DNA of 64,000 nucleotides from Pyrrhosoma nymphula. Taxonomy: Eukaryota > Arthropoda > Insecta > Odonata > Coenagrionidae. Numbering within the stretch: the first letter of the stretch is position 1; the number at the start of each line of letters is the position of its first letter. The notes beneath the pieces were generated by a model. It saw only the letters and a program-made list of their open reading frames with translations. It did no database searches and was not told where the DNA came from. Location of the stretch: the NCBI GenBank assembly GCA_963573305.1, contig OY754337.1, positions 78,567,094 to 78,631,093 of the forward strand, written 5' to 3'. This document shows, one piece after another, positions 1-10,297 of this stretch. The position numbers were made by a program, and so were the translations under genes.

Positions 1-114
1 CACAGTAAGGCACTTCGTAGGTACAAGGCTTACCCTTCATTAAAATGCAATCCGCTTTCGTCATTTCCTTCTTCCAATTCCTTTTTCCTTCCAAATTCCT
101 TTTATGTCTCCGAT

Positions 115-300
115 TCACTTAAATCGAGGTGGTGCGAAGAAGAGGATGAAACGCATACCACGTACTCAGCGAATGTCCTGCTGTGATGAGGACTCAGAAC
201 AGATATCTGGGCTCACCATTCTTGGAGCCCGATGAAGTTAGGGAAATTCCCATCGGGGACCTGCTTGCCTTCAGCAAGGCAGTCGGACTCTATGTGATCG
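115..300 (+). pseudogene. Non-LTR retrotransposon remnant, C-terminal CCHC tail
   Basis: Decayed 3' end of the ORF2 polyprotein of a Jockey/I-like retrotransposon. In one frame (from about 120) the DNA reads SRWCEEEDET; after a one-base frameshift near 150 it reads AYHVLSECPAV, then RYLGSPFLEPDEVREIPIGD and LLAFSKAVGL. This matches the CxxC-x(n)-ETxxHxLxxCP zinc-knuckle tail that follows the reverse transcriptase (and RNase H) in such elements; the first cysteine is serine here. Upstream RT and endonuclease sequence is absent, so the copy is 5'-truncated or cut by the window edge. The frameshift and lost Cys mean it is dead. Clade is uncertain; a host zinc-knuckle exon is a less likely alternative. 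Confidence 0.5.
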
Positions 301-404
301 TCTATAAGGTGACTGGCACAATGGACCAACGGGTCAGAGTGCCTCAGGGACTCCTAGTAAGGAGCTTCATCAAATGTACTATCTCTCTATCTCTAGTACC
401 TCCT

Positions 405-588
405 TAAATATTTACTAAAATTAACTTTTACAAACCACGTAAAAATCATAGAACTCACGACCGGGGTTTCGGCGCTTAAGCGTCATCATCAGGTCTTTCC
501 CGGCCCTTTTCATCTTCCTTTGAAACCCGGGTCGTGAGTTCTATGATTTTTTATGTGGTTTGTAAAAGTTTATTTTATTAAATATTTA
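405..588. repeat. Foldback element (core family), copy 1
   Basis: Arms of about 65 bp (405-470 and 523-588) are inverted copies of each other at roughly 90 percent identity. The inner end of each arm carries the core: ACGACCGGGGTTTC on the left, GAAACCCGGGTCGT on the right. The loop contains GTCATCATCAGG. No coding capacity. It lies just after the retrotransposon tail. The transcript would form a long hairpin. Confidence 0.85.
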
Positions 589-1350
589 ATATGGAATACC
601 GCAAAGTTACGAGATAAAGTCTTTTAATCCTATTACCTCCATTTTCCATGCTATTTTAAAAAGACATTCTTGAAACGTAAATAACTATTAGTAAAATCGT
701 TGGAATAAAATTGTTGTGATCGGTCGGTTTGATCACATTTAGATCATGTGACCCTCTTGTGGTAAGCTAAGTCTTGGGCCGTCATCGTACATAGATCGTG
801 GGATAAAATGCAATTTCGTCGCTGGCGAATCCTTATCCGAGTCATCTTTGAGACTGATTACAAGACAATTCGCCGACTTCCAGTTATCGTGTGCTTTCGA
901 ATCAGTTTGTTGATTTTATAATTTATTATATGTTGGCATTATGCGATGTTTTCTTTCAAAGAGAACGAGTTTCCATGATTTTTTTCGGTTGATTGGAAGT
1001 ATTTTTTCGTAATCCCCAAACAAGACAGAAGAGAGATGATCTGTTATTTATTATTTTCTATAAATATATAAAATATAAATAAGTAACAGTTTGAGAGGAA
1101 AGTAATATTACTTTCCTCTCAATTTTATGTGTAAATATATTATTTTCTTCTCCGTCCAACTGGGTTACGGGACTGTGGAGTGAAACCAGGATGCTCGGTT
1201 GAGGGCGAAATGAGAACCCTGATTAACTAAATTTCTCCGACACCACAAAATCATATTTCGAGTGAAAAATAACGCCGCGCCGTTAGTTTTCCCTCGTTAG
1301 TTTTCACTCGACGTTAGTTTTTGGCGCGCAGCTAGAGCTAAAAGCCTGCC
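589..1350. other. AT-rich intergenic stretch with one perfect palindrome
   Basis: No gene is recognisable. A perfect loopless 32-bp palindrome spans 1091-1122 (half-site TTGAGAGGAAAGTAAT). At 1281-1322 the short motif CGTTAGTTTT occurs three times (units about 15-20 bp). Confidence 0.6.
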
Positions 1351-1911
1351 TAAGGTGGTTTGAGCGAGATAGTTCCCTAGTCATAATGGAGACCATATTA
1401 AAATTTTATTTTTTGATTTCACCGTCTGTAAGAAGTATGAAATAAATATAGTAATATTAATGGCGCAAAGATATAGTTATTAATGATCAAAATGCGCAGT
1501 AATAAAATAAATAAAGCTACATAAGTCTCTAACTTGACTCATTTTTCCCGTCGTACGGCTGAATATCCTTCAAATCAGCAGGTTTATTTGCGATTCTGTA
1601 AAAATTACTGTGGTGAGTAATATATTATTTTTTATAACTAGTTGAGAAAACATACAATCTACACACCGTTAGTTTTTTGACGAAATCTAGGTGCTCGAAG
1701 TTCCTAATTTGTTTAATATTCTCCCTCCGGAGCGCAATGCCATAATCTATCCCATGTAAAACAGTTTATCTTTACAGGCAAATAGCTCGAAAAGTAGTTT
1801 GGCAAGGGGTTAATATTTTTATATAAATGGTAAGATGAGAGTTTTTTCTTTAAAATTATGCCAAATTCATCAAATTCTAGGTGAAGTGTTTTTTCGCTCT
1901 AACCACCTCAA
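1351..1911 (+). mobile_element. Family A TIR element, copy A1
   Basis: Non-autonomous DNA-transposon-like element of about 560 bp. The left end TAAGGTGGTTTGAGCGA is matched by an inverted right end TCGCTCTAACCACCTCA. Internal landmarks shared with the other copies are ACTTGACTCATTT, a CGTACGGCTGAA block, TATCCCATGTAAAAC, and CTCGAAAAGTAGTT. No frame encodes a transposase. Ends are slightly diverged from the consensus TTAAGG...CCTTAA. Superfamily is unassigned: a TTAA duplication would suggest piggyBac, a TA duplication Tc1/mariner. Confidence 0.88.
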
Positions 1912-1959
1912 GTGTACCGTAAGGCATATACGTCCCTTATCGAATCTAGGCTTCATTCA

Positions 1960-2115
1960 TGTGTTGAAGGTTGTTCGGACTTCCCACTGGGTTAAACTGT
2001 CCATCTCTGCCGACGTTTCGATGTTGTCCGTCGATGACGATGGACGACTCGTACATCGAAACGTTGGTAGAGATGTAGTTTAACCTGGTGGGAAGTCCGA
2101 ACAAACTTCAACATC
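1960..2115. repeat. Foldback element (core family), copy 2
   Basis: Inverted arms of about 65 bp (1960-2027 and 2050-2115). The left arm ends in CCGACGTTTCGATG, the right begins CATCGAAACGTTGG, so the core is CGAAACGT. Just downstream (2119-2140) comes CGCCGGGAAAGCCT, also found after the foldback at 54371-54532, so the two share an outer flank beyond the palindrome. The short loop holds GATGACGATGG. Translated frames across it are artefacts of the palindrome. Confidence 0.85.
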
Positions 2116-2495
2116 GCCACACGCCGGGAAAGCCTTAGATCTTTCTACATTCATATGATTCATCGCCCCGACTATACTGTTTAAGTAATCAGTGGTTCAT
2201 TCCTTCTATCAGCGCAAAACTTATGTAGACTTGAGTTTAGATTGGGATTAAAAGTCAAACAGCAATCCTACTTGAAAGCGAGTACATCAAACTTAAATTT
2301 GTTTAATTTTGCGTCAAACCATGCGCACCAATTATTTTACAACACAATATTTTATCGCATTGAGAACCAAAAATTGCCCATGTTCTAGCGTTTTCTGACC
2401 GACCGCTCTCTTTGAAATCTTATTAATGAAAAACTTAACAAACGTTCCTAATGAAGTGGACATATTGTTTAGTACATAGTGCTCATCAGAGGTGT
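2116..2495. other. Intergenic stretch, nothing recognised
   Basis: AT-rich sequence without repeats or coding signal I can identify. Confidence 0.5.
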
Positions 2496-2890
2496 TTCAT
2501 TTCGCCGATTCGCCTTCCCCATTCCATCTTTGGGGTGAGATGCAGTTTACCCTCACACCCTCCCTCTGCAATCCTGCCCTCGCAGCAGCTGTCCTCGTTG
2601 CCACGGGGATGGGGATCGGCGCGTCTTTAAGTGACCCTGACCCTGAGTGACGGGAGAGGGGGAGGTAGAGGGAGGGAGGGAAGGAGCCTGTCTCTGGAGC
2701 CGACCGGTTGCCCCGGAGACGCCCGCTCAACGCCGCCGCGATTGTTGGAGAGGCCCAGCGGGCGGTCGGGCCGGGGAGGAGGGGATTCAATTGTGTTTCG
2801 CGCCGTCTCCGTTGCGGCGCTGGTCGCTTGAGGACGTCCTGCCGCGCATGCGCCGTGTCGCTCCCTTGTCAGGTGACTGCGAAAGCGGGC
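2496..2890. promoter_or_regulatory. CpG-rich patch with an NRF-1-like palindrome
   Basis: Sharp switch to GC-rich, CpG-dense DNA in AT-rich surroundings. At 2844-2855 it contains CGCGCATGCGCC, which matches the NRF-1/EWG-type palindrome GCGCATGCGC, common in CpG-rich animal promoters. Open frames on both strands here follow base composition and match no family. A host promoter or first exon is possible; no TATA box or convincing start codon was found. Confidence 0.3.
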
Positions 2891-3599
2891 TATGGAAAGT
2901 AGTAGTTATGAATGAGTCACTATATATTTCATGTCGAATTAGAATTTCAAGTTTGAGTGGCACAATTCAGATCAGATTGAACAGCTAACATATTCGAATG
3001 GGATGATGAGAGAAAATGAAGAGGGACGAATGAGTTCGCCAGTCATATGTTAATAAAAGAGTTTGGAATAGTTGACAGTGAACTGAAATAATAAGGAAAA
3101 GACTCTCATTAACTTTCATGTTTTTTAGTTCTAACCTTTATATGTACTTGAGCGTTGAGCTATTCTGAATGTTGGTCTTTTACAGGATATCCAAGCTGTG
3201 TAAGGAGGGAAGCCCACGAATTACAGATTTTTTGTATACTGATTTTTAAAAGTGTATAATTTCACTGCAAACCAAGTGTGAATTAAAATTTTGGAAATGG
3301 TCAAAGGATGGCGTCTGTATGGATGTTGATTTTTTTTCTAATTTTGTGTTTACTGAATTAAGGAGTGTATTATTTCTCTGCAAACCTAATGTAAAGGGAA
3401 CTCGTTAAACAATTATGGTGGCTCAATCCAGGTCATGACCTGAGAGCCCACATATAGCGTCTGTTGATAATGTCTTAAGTATATTATATGCAATTTTCTA
3501 CTGATGGAAGCAAATATATCATCATCTTATAGATAAGGTTAGGTTTGGGGTTGGATGGCGGAGTTGAGTGAATACAGTTATTCAATCCGTCCAGCCAAA
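2891..3599. other. AT-rich intergenic stretch, nothing recognised
   Basis: No repeat, gene or RNA signal recognised. Confidence 0.5.
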
Positions 3600-4080
3600 A
3601 TCTGACTCTGGACCACTGTACGACGGGGAACTCTGTGCAGTGGTGGAAGGCGTCGAGGCGGTGGCGACGCCGGGGGTGGGTAGGGGCGAGGTAGGGATCT
3701 GGGGAGACAGGAAATGGACTTGATTGGACGGGAAGATTGAGCGCCCTAATTGCTAGCGGTGGCGGCGGGAGGGTGCGGATTCGCCGGGACGCGTGTGCTT
3801 CTCTGCCCCCCGAGTTTCTGAGATTCACGGAGCACAGGGGGTGGGGGGGGGTTGGCGGCGGGGGTGGACGGAGACGAGGAAGGGGCTGACGCGTGGCGTG
3901 AGGAGGAGGATATAGGGCCGAGGCACGCCTCCCGAGCCGAGCACAAAGACGACATTTTATTGTTGGGGGACAATAGCCACGTGTTGGTCCTTGCACTCAT
4001 TCACCCGCTCGTCGAGTTGTCAGCGGATTCGAGGATTTCGTGGGCACCGGGTCCCTGGGCTAGGTTTTCTCACTAACCTA
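3600..4080. other. GC-rich patch with homopurine/G runs
   Basis: G-rich top strand (runs of 6-10 G near 3840) with frames on both strands full of Pro, Arg and Ser. That pattern is expected of GC-rich non-coding DNA. No domain, splice pattern or core promoter was recognised. Confidence 0.45.
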
Positions 4081-4347
4081 GAAGAATAAAAATACTTCTT
4101 TCCGATCCTAATATGAAATGTCATCCTCTGAATCAAATTAAGAAAACAGCAAGTCTCTATCTTTAATAGTTATCCCATGGTTGAATGATATGTAAACACG
4201 GACAGAGTGAAAATAAGGCCTTACGCGGTCGTCCAAAACTGCCCACGGCCGTCCGTACCATAACGCCGAGCTTCCCAACTCAGGAATCCCGCTGGAAAAA
4301 CTTTTCAGGCTTAGGTGCACTTAAAAATTATTATGCTAGACTTTCCA

Positions 4348-4499
4348 ATTGTTTTCTCAGGAGAAAAATTTTCGGACTAACAAAAGATTAAAACGTACGG
4401 AGTAATATTAAAAACTCATTTCTATTGTTTTCTCAGGAGAAACATTTTCGGACTAACAAAAGATTAAAACGTACGGAGTAATATTAAAAACTCATTTCT
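4348..4499. repeat. Tandem duplication, 2 x 76 bp
   Basis: Units 4348-4423 and 4424-4499 differ by one base (GAGAAAAATT against GAGAAACATT). Each starts ATTGTTTTCTCAGGAG and ends AAAACTCATTTCT. The near identity points to a recent duplication, or to a collapsed or expanded assembly join. Confidence 0.95.
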
Positions 4500-5091
4500 A
4501 CCATTTCATGGCTTATGAATGATAAATTTAAAAAATGAAGTTTATCATACCTCTTTCATAGCAATTGTTGCCAACAAGACGACAGGTATAGCTACTAAAT
4601 GTCAGTTATCAACAATATATTAGGCATGCTATATTACTGACATTTGGGCTATTGTCCCTGCCATTATACCATTGACTTTCCTTCATTTATATAAAGAAAG
4701 GACCAGTCACACATAAGGGAGATTCGAGTCACAACAAAAAGTAATATTTGTTGTCCGGTGTAATCGTCCACGAATTCAGGGTTGTATCATTTTCGCGCAC
4801 ACAGGAGAAAACGCCCTTTTCACGAAGTGTGATTCTCGGGTTTCTAAGACATCTTTAGAGCGGAGTGCACGTACCTGAGCTTCAGACACTTCCTCTCCGT
4901 CGTCTTCATACTTTCATTCGCCAGTGGAGGGAGATTAGTTTCTCCCACGGAGTGTGTTGAAGTGGCGCAGTCGAAAATCGCCCTACTTAAGCCTCTCTCT
5001 CTCCCGATGATAATTGAGCTAAGTTTCATAACGGAAGAGCTTCTGCCGAACCTGGGAATCGCAAGAGTTCTCATGGAATTTTTAAAAATCC
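4500..5091. other. Intergenic stretch, nothing recognised
   Basis: Moderately AT-rich. The minus-strand frame at 4844-5074 matches no family I know. Confidence 0.45.
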
Positions 5092-5716
5092 TAATGCCTG
5101 TTGCTCACGGTAAAATTTTCTATATTAGAGTTTTATAAAAACTTTTATTGAAACTTTTACGAATCGTACGTAAAACGTACTTGCTTGCTTACGGTAAAAC
5201 TATTCATACAACCGAAATGTTGACCAATCTGCCATCTATGAGACGCTTTGCGAACACTTGAAGTGATAAATGCACTCTTTTTTGGATTACTGTTTGGTTA
5301 AAAACTATTTATGTTGTTTATTTACTTACTTTCTGACCACCCTCAACGGCGATAAGGCTTTGTTTATACACCCATGCTCTTATTGTGCTTATTATGAGAG
5401 TATGAATGATCAGGCGAAAGCATTAATAACAATGATTGCCATGAGTTGATAGTTCCATGAACATCCAGCCATGTTTGTTTACTTTTTCCTTGTATGGCAA
5501 CCCATGAATACGAGATTATCCACGCGATGAACGAAACATCTCATCGGTTGTTGCATAAAACGGTTTTATGGAAATAGAACCTGTCGTATTCCGTAAAACG
5601 TTTTATAAAACTTTGTTTTAAAAAGCGGTTTTATCGTTAGCAAGCTCATTTTTATAAAATTAGTGGATTTTATAAAACTTTTTACCGAAAATTTTACCCT
5701 GCGCAAACAGGCATAA
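5092..5716. mobile_element. Non-autonomous TIR element with TAA duplication (PIF/Harbinger-like)
   Basis: Left end TGCCTGTTGCTCACGG and right end (inverted) TGCCTGTTTGCGCAGG, each followed inwards by GTAAAATTTTC, give TIRs of about 45-50 bp. TAA lies directly outside both ends (5092-5094, 5714-5716), fitting the 3-bp TWA duplication of PIF/Harbinger transposons. The interior (about 520 bp) is AT-rich, repeats TTTTATAAAAC motifs and has no transposase frame, so it is a MITE. Confidence 0.7.
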
Positions 5717-6380
5717 GACACATTAAGGTCAGGCAATGTCCTGCATATTACCTAATAATTCTTATGAGGGGTATTGATGTAAAATTAGTATAAAACCACC
5801 GATTTTTACTTTTTTGCGATTAGAAAATTTTACCTACTCAACAATGCTTGCCACATATTTCCTGCTGCGCTATTAACATTATATGTCATATAAATCAAAC
5901 GTCGCATGATATAAAATGCCTTTCATTTGTTTAAATTTATCAGTAAAATATTAATATATATAATGGAATGATCTCAGGCAGACTGAATTTTCTCCGCACC
6001 CCAGGATATGGTGGCGCGTAGAAGTTTTGTTAATGAGCTTTAATTGTAAATTGGTTCAATTGGAGAATTGTGTGGTCGAGGTATAAGTCTCGCACATTAT
6101 TGACAGTGATCGCACTCATGTTCGTCCGTAGTAAGCGCATGAGGTGCTTCCAATTCATCTTTATCTTGGTTGCATTCATTGAAATTCCTGAATCTGTATT
6201 AGTTAGAGAAGAATATGCAACGTCCGCACGATGCATACCGGGAATAATTAAGATATAAAGGAAAGCCTGGAGCGTCGTAAAAAAAAATTGCAGGGATCGA
6301 ACAGGGAGTATGTCGTAGTAATAAAAGAAAAGTATTGGAAGCCTCTAGAAAAATTTACGGCTACGCGCCAAGCTGATGTT
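5717..6380. other. AT-rich intergenic stretch, nothing recognised
   Basis: No recognised repeat or coding sequence. Confidence 0.5.
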
Positions 6381-6636
6381 AGGTGTACACCAAAGACGGT
6401 GAAATTCGCCATGAAAAAAATAATTTGACTCGACGGGGATTCGAACCCGAATCTCCCAATTGCCGGTCAGGTGTGTTAGCTGGATAATACACCTGACCGA
6501 CAATTAGGAGGTTAGGGTTTGAATCCCGGTCCAATGAAATGATTATTTCATGGCGAATTTAACCGTCTTTGGTGTATATCTTCGCACCCGTGAGCGTGAC
6601 TGCATACCACATTATTTGTGCAATTGCAATGATTGG
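6381..6636. mobile_element. Two tRNA-derived SINEs fused head to head
   Basis: The minus-strand copy (about 6381-6482) and plus-strand copy (about 6483-6636) meet at their tRNA-like heads. Both carry the D-arm-like GGTGTNTTAGCTGG/TACACC segment and the B-box region: GGATTCGAACCCG (minus) and GGTTTGAATCCCGG (plus). Both continue into the shared body CATGGCGAATTTCACCGTCTT (allowing mismatches) and GGTGTA. The plus copy ends GTGCAATTGCAATGATTGG, like the full SINE at 28748-28920. The result is an imperfect palindrome of about 255 bp. Confidence 0.75.
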
Positions 6637-7078
6637 AAAAATAGATATTAGGGACTTGAAACATTCAGATCAGGCGAGTATCAGGATGAGACCAGGGGAG
6701 AGAGAGATCAGGGGAGTATTATTATTTTAACGCCACACTATCTCTCTGGAGGCAATAGTAGTTACAAAGTGAGAGAGTTACTCTGCCGAACGGATTGGTA
6801 CATAAGACTCCTTTTTTTCACGCACCACTAGTGACAACGACGAGAGCGAAGCGTGACCCAATTAGGGATTCCGTTTGACGTGAGATTCTCTTTCCCCTCT
6901 CCCTCCTCCTATTCCTTTACCCTGTTCACTTCCATTTTCATAGATGGTATCCTAACACCCCCTGCCACACGCCTTTTTCACGGCTGGGAGAGAAGTCTGT
7001 CGATGCACGATCTTCGTTTCCTACTGTATTTCCACCGTCTGTTTGGTGGCGCTTGATGAATGTAGATCTGTTCTCTCG
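6637..7078. other. Intergenic stretch, nothing recognised
   Basis: Mixed composition. A pyrimidine-rich block (CTTTCCCCTCTCCCTCCTCC) lies at about 6890-6910. No gene or known repeat. Confidence 0.45.
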
Positions 7079-8050
7079 TCTACACCTACAAAATATCCTG
7101 CAAGCCACCTCAAGGGTGTGTGACAGGTGAATAGTCACCCACATCCATTACACGACATCCTATTAAAGTTAGTGTAACTACGACTATTGGTGCATTAGCA
7201 TAAATCGCTAATTCTTTTCAGGAGGTGAAGCCACACAAGCATGCACTACACTATAGGTATGCTACCAAAGTAAGTTAGAAGGACCGTTAGTATTTCATTA
7301 ATTGAAAGAGATACAAGAATTATAGTGAAAGCATGCACGGCGTGCTGTTAGTACTAGGTAACAGATAAGGATACAAGTATTAGGGAGTAAGTAAACCTAC
7401 TAGCTACACCACCTATTGGAAAACCTAGTTAAAAGTCTCATTGGCAGCTGTTATGGTATCTTATCGTTCGCGAGAAAAAGAAATCTTAAATCTATCCATT
7501 CTGCAGTCTAGATCCCTCATTTTATTTCCACGATCTGATCTACCGTAGCATGTCGAATTTCGTAAAATGTTATTAACGTCGTCAGTAAACAACTTGGTTT
7601 GGAACTTGCACAATAGATTAACTCTAAATGTTGATCGACGGTCTGAAATCGATTCTCATCCCAGATACTACAAAAGGTCAGTAATACTAATGATAATAGT
7701 AATAAATTCAGGCTTCACTTTTTGGAACCTCTCCATATCGGAAATAAACGAAGTGTAATTTTTAATTCCTCCTAATGATATTATTATAACGGCCTTAAAA
7801 GTATCTTGCCGATACTCGCTGTACGCGTTCTAACTCATAAGTATCCCAAATACTGGCAGCGTATTCCAAGTGGGGTCTAGCAAGGGAGAAGTAGCTGATT
7901 TCCCTAACTTTATTGCCGCATTTGCCAAGTACTCTTTATAAAAAATCCTAATTTTCGATTAGCTTGGCCGGTAATTTCCCGAATATGTTTCTCAGCTGCA
8001 CCGAGGTGCTTTACCGCCAACTCTCTCGCCATTATCCCATACTCCTTGGA
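7079..8050 (-). pseudogene. CR1/L2/Jockey-type LINE, 3' part (RT C-terminus plus 3' UTR)
   Basis: On the minus strand, from about 8050 down, the frame reads ELAVKHLGAAEKHIREI, then GQANRKLGFF, and after a frameshift EISYFSLARPHLEYAASIWD (7844-7905) and ELERVQRVSARY. These are the classic motifs just after the RT palm of CR1/L2/Jockey-like elements (LVRPHLEYA...WDP, LERVQRR). Downstream follow disrupted C-terminal sequence, then a 3' UTR shared with 25147-25951 and 59734-60112, ending near 7079 with GTAGGTGTAGAC. The copy is 5'-truncated, frameshifted and inactive. Endonuclease and RT core are absent. Exact clade not assigned. Confidence 0.8.
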
Positions 8051-8601
8051 TCGTTTTATTTATTGTTCGATTCTCGACCTTTTTCCTCCATCGCGAAAAA
8101 AAATCCGAGCAGTTCCCGTCTCTAGCTCGACCATTAGTTGACTTCCATTCTCACATTCCCTCATATAACACTTCCCTCTCGGCATTATATTCGGTGATTC
8201 TCCCACCGTTCATATCAGGCTCATCACAGTTCTCATGGCCGTTCCACTTTCATACGGCGTATGATACTCGTTAGCGTAACTCGACGCTTGGCACTGAAAT
8301 CGTGGAATCTTGGTATCAGAAAGGAGATAATTTCGCTTCATAAATTTCATAGTTTACTACTATGTAAGTTATGGATGGAATTTTACCGCCTGATAGTGTG
8401 AACAATTATTGCTCAAAATATATTTATTTTCTTCTTGATTTCGAGCACCTTTTGCCTGATGAATATAGGGTTGCTACTCATGTACGGAGTAGTGGCAACG
8501 CAAAAATTTTTTCCAGCATATTTTTCAGCCACAGTAACTCCGAATAGACTAAATCAATTGGAGAGATTTGAAGCATGTCTTTTTGGTACATGAGATGTAA
8601 A
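8051..8601. other. Intergenic stretch with a small hairpin
   Basis: Hairpin at 8470-8499: GTTGCTACTC and its inverted copy GAGTAGTGGCAAC. GTTGCTACTC also occurs at about 8870, beyond the next foldback. Nothing else recognised. Confidence 0.5.
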
Positions 8602-8799
8602 GAATGAATAAACAAAAACTTGTTTATGATTCCACTCATCATTTAAAGCAACACGACATATGTTTCGTCGTATAGCATTCCATCATCAGGCCATTATGAT
8701 GGAATCATCTTATGATGGCATGATGTGCCGAAACCTAGGTCGTGTTGCTTCGAACAAAGTGTGGGATCAACTAAGTACCTACTTGTTTTTCATTCATTA
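8602..8799. repeat. Foldback element (core family), copy 3
   Basis: Outer arms AATGAATAAACAAAA / TTTTTCATTCATT and inner arms AAGCAACACGAC...GTTTCG / CGAAACCTAGGTCGTG are inverted copies with some decay. The loop carries CATCATCAGGCC and nearby TTATGATGGCATGATG. This copy shows the full core, CGAAACCTAGGTCGTG, on the right arm. Confidence 0.8.
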
Positions 8800-9279
8800 T
8801 TAATGGAGGAGTTCCACCGAGTAACGCCAGAGAGTGTCTTACATGAGATTCGTATTTTATTTTTTCAGTGTTGCTACTCGTGCGTAATATAGCTTAATTT
8901 CTAGTGGACATCCGAATATTCGACGTTTTAATGATGTCAGTTACAAAATGTGTTGGATGAAATATTCGCGTTGTCACAGATTCGTGAGCTAGAAGTTGCG
9001 AGTCCATTGGAGAAAACAAATGTTTCAAACCGCATCTCCTGTAATTACCTCCAGAGGTTTACACAGATACCTCCTGGAATGCCTTTCATGGTGCCGGCTG
9101 TTTTGGCCCATAAATCGAGTATTTGCATCCTCGAAGATAATGGTGTCTCGCGACAATGGCCGTCGCTTAGCGGTGGCCCAACGGAAGATGGGGCGTGATT
9201 CGCTATTGATACGCGATCCGTGGTGCCTCCTCTTGGCCGATCAAATTGCTCCTTCGATTTCCACGCTGTCCTCGTTCGG
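8800..9279. other. Intergenic stretch, nothing recognised
   Basis: Overlapping frames on both strands near 8950-9290 match no known protein and lack splice context. Confidence 0.4.
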
Positions 9280-9684
9280 AAAAAGTTAATTTTCACGAGT
9301 GGATCGAGAGCGCCTCTTCCGCTGCGGAGATCTGTACCTGTTATTATTCTCTTCTTCTGCCCCCCTACCCCTTTCTCCCCGGGTGAATCGCCAATTCCCA
9401 CGGCCGGGCTGGGAAGGCGTATGGAATAGGTGGGCGAAAGGGGCGGGAAGGAAGACGTTGAGTGGACAGGGGCGGCGATAAAGGCGTCTTTTGTCTTACT
9501 CTCCTCCTATCTCACGCCATCTTCCCTCTGGATCCACTGACACAGCTCTTCCTTCTCCTACGCCCTCCACGACCCCGTGTCACGAGAAGGGCGGGAGACG
9601 CGACACGGGCGCCCCTGCCCCGCCCCTTCCACCCCACCCCTTCTCCCCACCCCCCTCAACCCCCAGCCCCCGGCACTCTACGGC
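9280..9684. other. GC-rich, pyrimidine-rich patch
   Basis: Strongly C-rich top strand with CCCCACCC-type runs directly abutting family A copy A2. Frames in several phases are Pro/Arg/Ser-rich from composition alone. A promoter is possible, but no TATA box or initiator stands out. Confidence 0.4.
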
Positions 9685-10247
9685 TTAAGGTAGTTTGAGC
9701 GAGATACTTCCCTAGTCATGATGGAGACCATATTTGAATTTTATTTTTTTAATTTCAGAGTCTGTAAGAAGTATGAAGTACATATTGTAATATTAATGAC
9801 GCAAAAATATAGTTATATATGACAAATATTCGCAGTAATTAAATAAATACAACCGCATAAGTCTCTAACTTGACTCATTTCTTCACGACGTACGGTGAAA
9901 ACACCTTCACAACAGATGGTTTTCTTTGTGATTCTGTTAACATTACTGCGGTGAGTAATATATTATATTTTTTAATTAGCTGAGAAAAATACAAACTACA
10001 CCGTTAGTTTTTTTGTGACGAAATCTAGTTGTTATAAATTCCTAATGTTTTCAGTATTCTCCCTCTGGAGCGCACAGCCGTAATCTATCCCATGTAAAAC
10101 TGCTTGTATTTTTAGGCAAATTGCTCGGAAAGTAGTTCGACAAGGGGTTATTATTTTCATGCCATTGGAAAGATGGGAGTTTTTCTTTAAAATTACGTTA
10201 TACGCATCAAATTCTTGGTGAATTGATTTATCGAACAAGTACCTTAA
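9685..10247 (+). mobile_element. Family A TIR element, copy A2
   Basis: Complete 563-bp copy bounded by TTAA on both sides (9685-9688, 10244-10247). The left end TTAAGGTAGTTTGAGCGA is the family's best consensus; the right end ACCTTAA is its inverse. Internal landmarks as in A1. No coding frame. The right end is folded into a hairpin described separately. Confidence 0.9.
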
Positions 10248-10283
10248 AGGGGTCTCGGGATTTCCCGAGTCTCCTTTAAGGTA
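10241..10283. repeat. Hairpin at the right end of A2
   Basis: ACCTTAAAGG...CTCGGGA (10241-10260) is followed almost at once by its inverse TCCCGAG...CCTTTAAGGT (10264-10283), 18 of 20 bases pairing. The arm contains the element's own terminal TTAA, so the end of A2 is duplicated in inverse orientation. Confidence 0.85.
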
Positions 10284-10297
10284 TGTTGGTCTTTTCC

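Noticed and set aside
183..407. Short host ORF at the window start
   Set aside because: Its sequence fits a LINE C-terminal tail and has a frameshift before it.
3484..3996. 170-residue minus-strand frame as a gene
   Set aside because: Composition-driven Pro/Arg/Ser sequence in a G-run-rich patch; no family match and overlapping frames in other phases.
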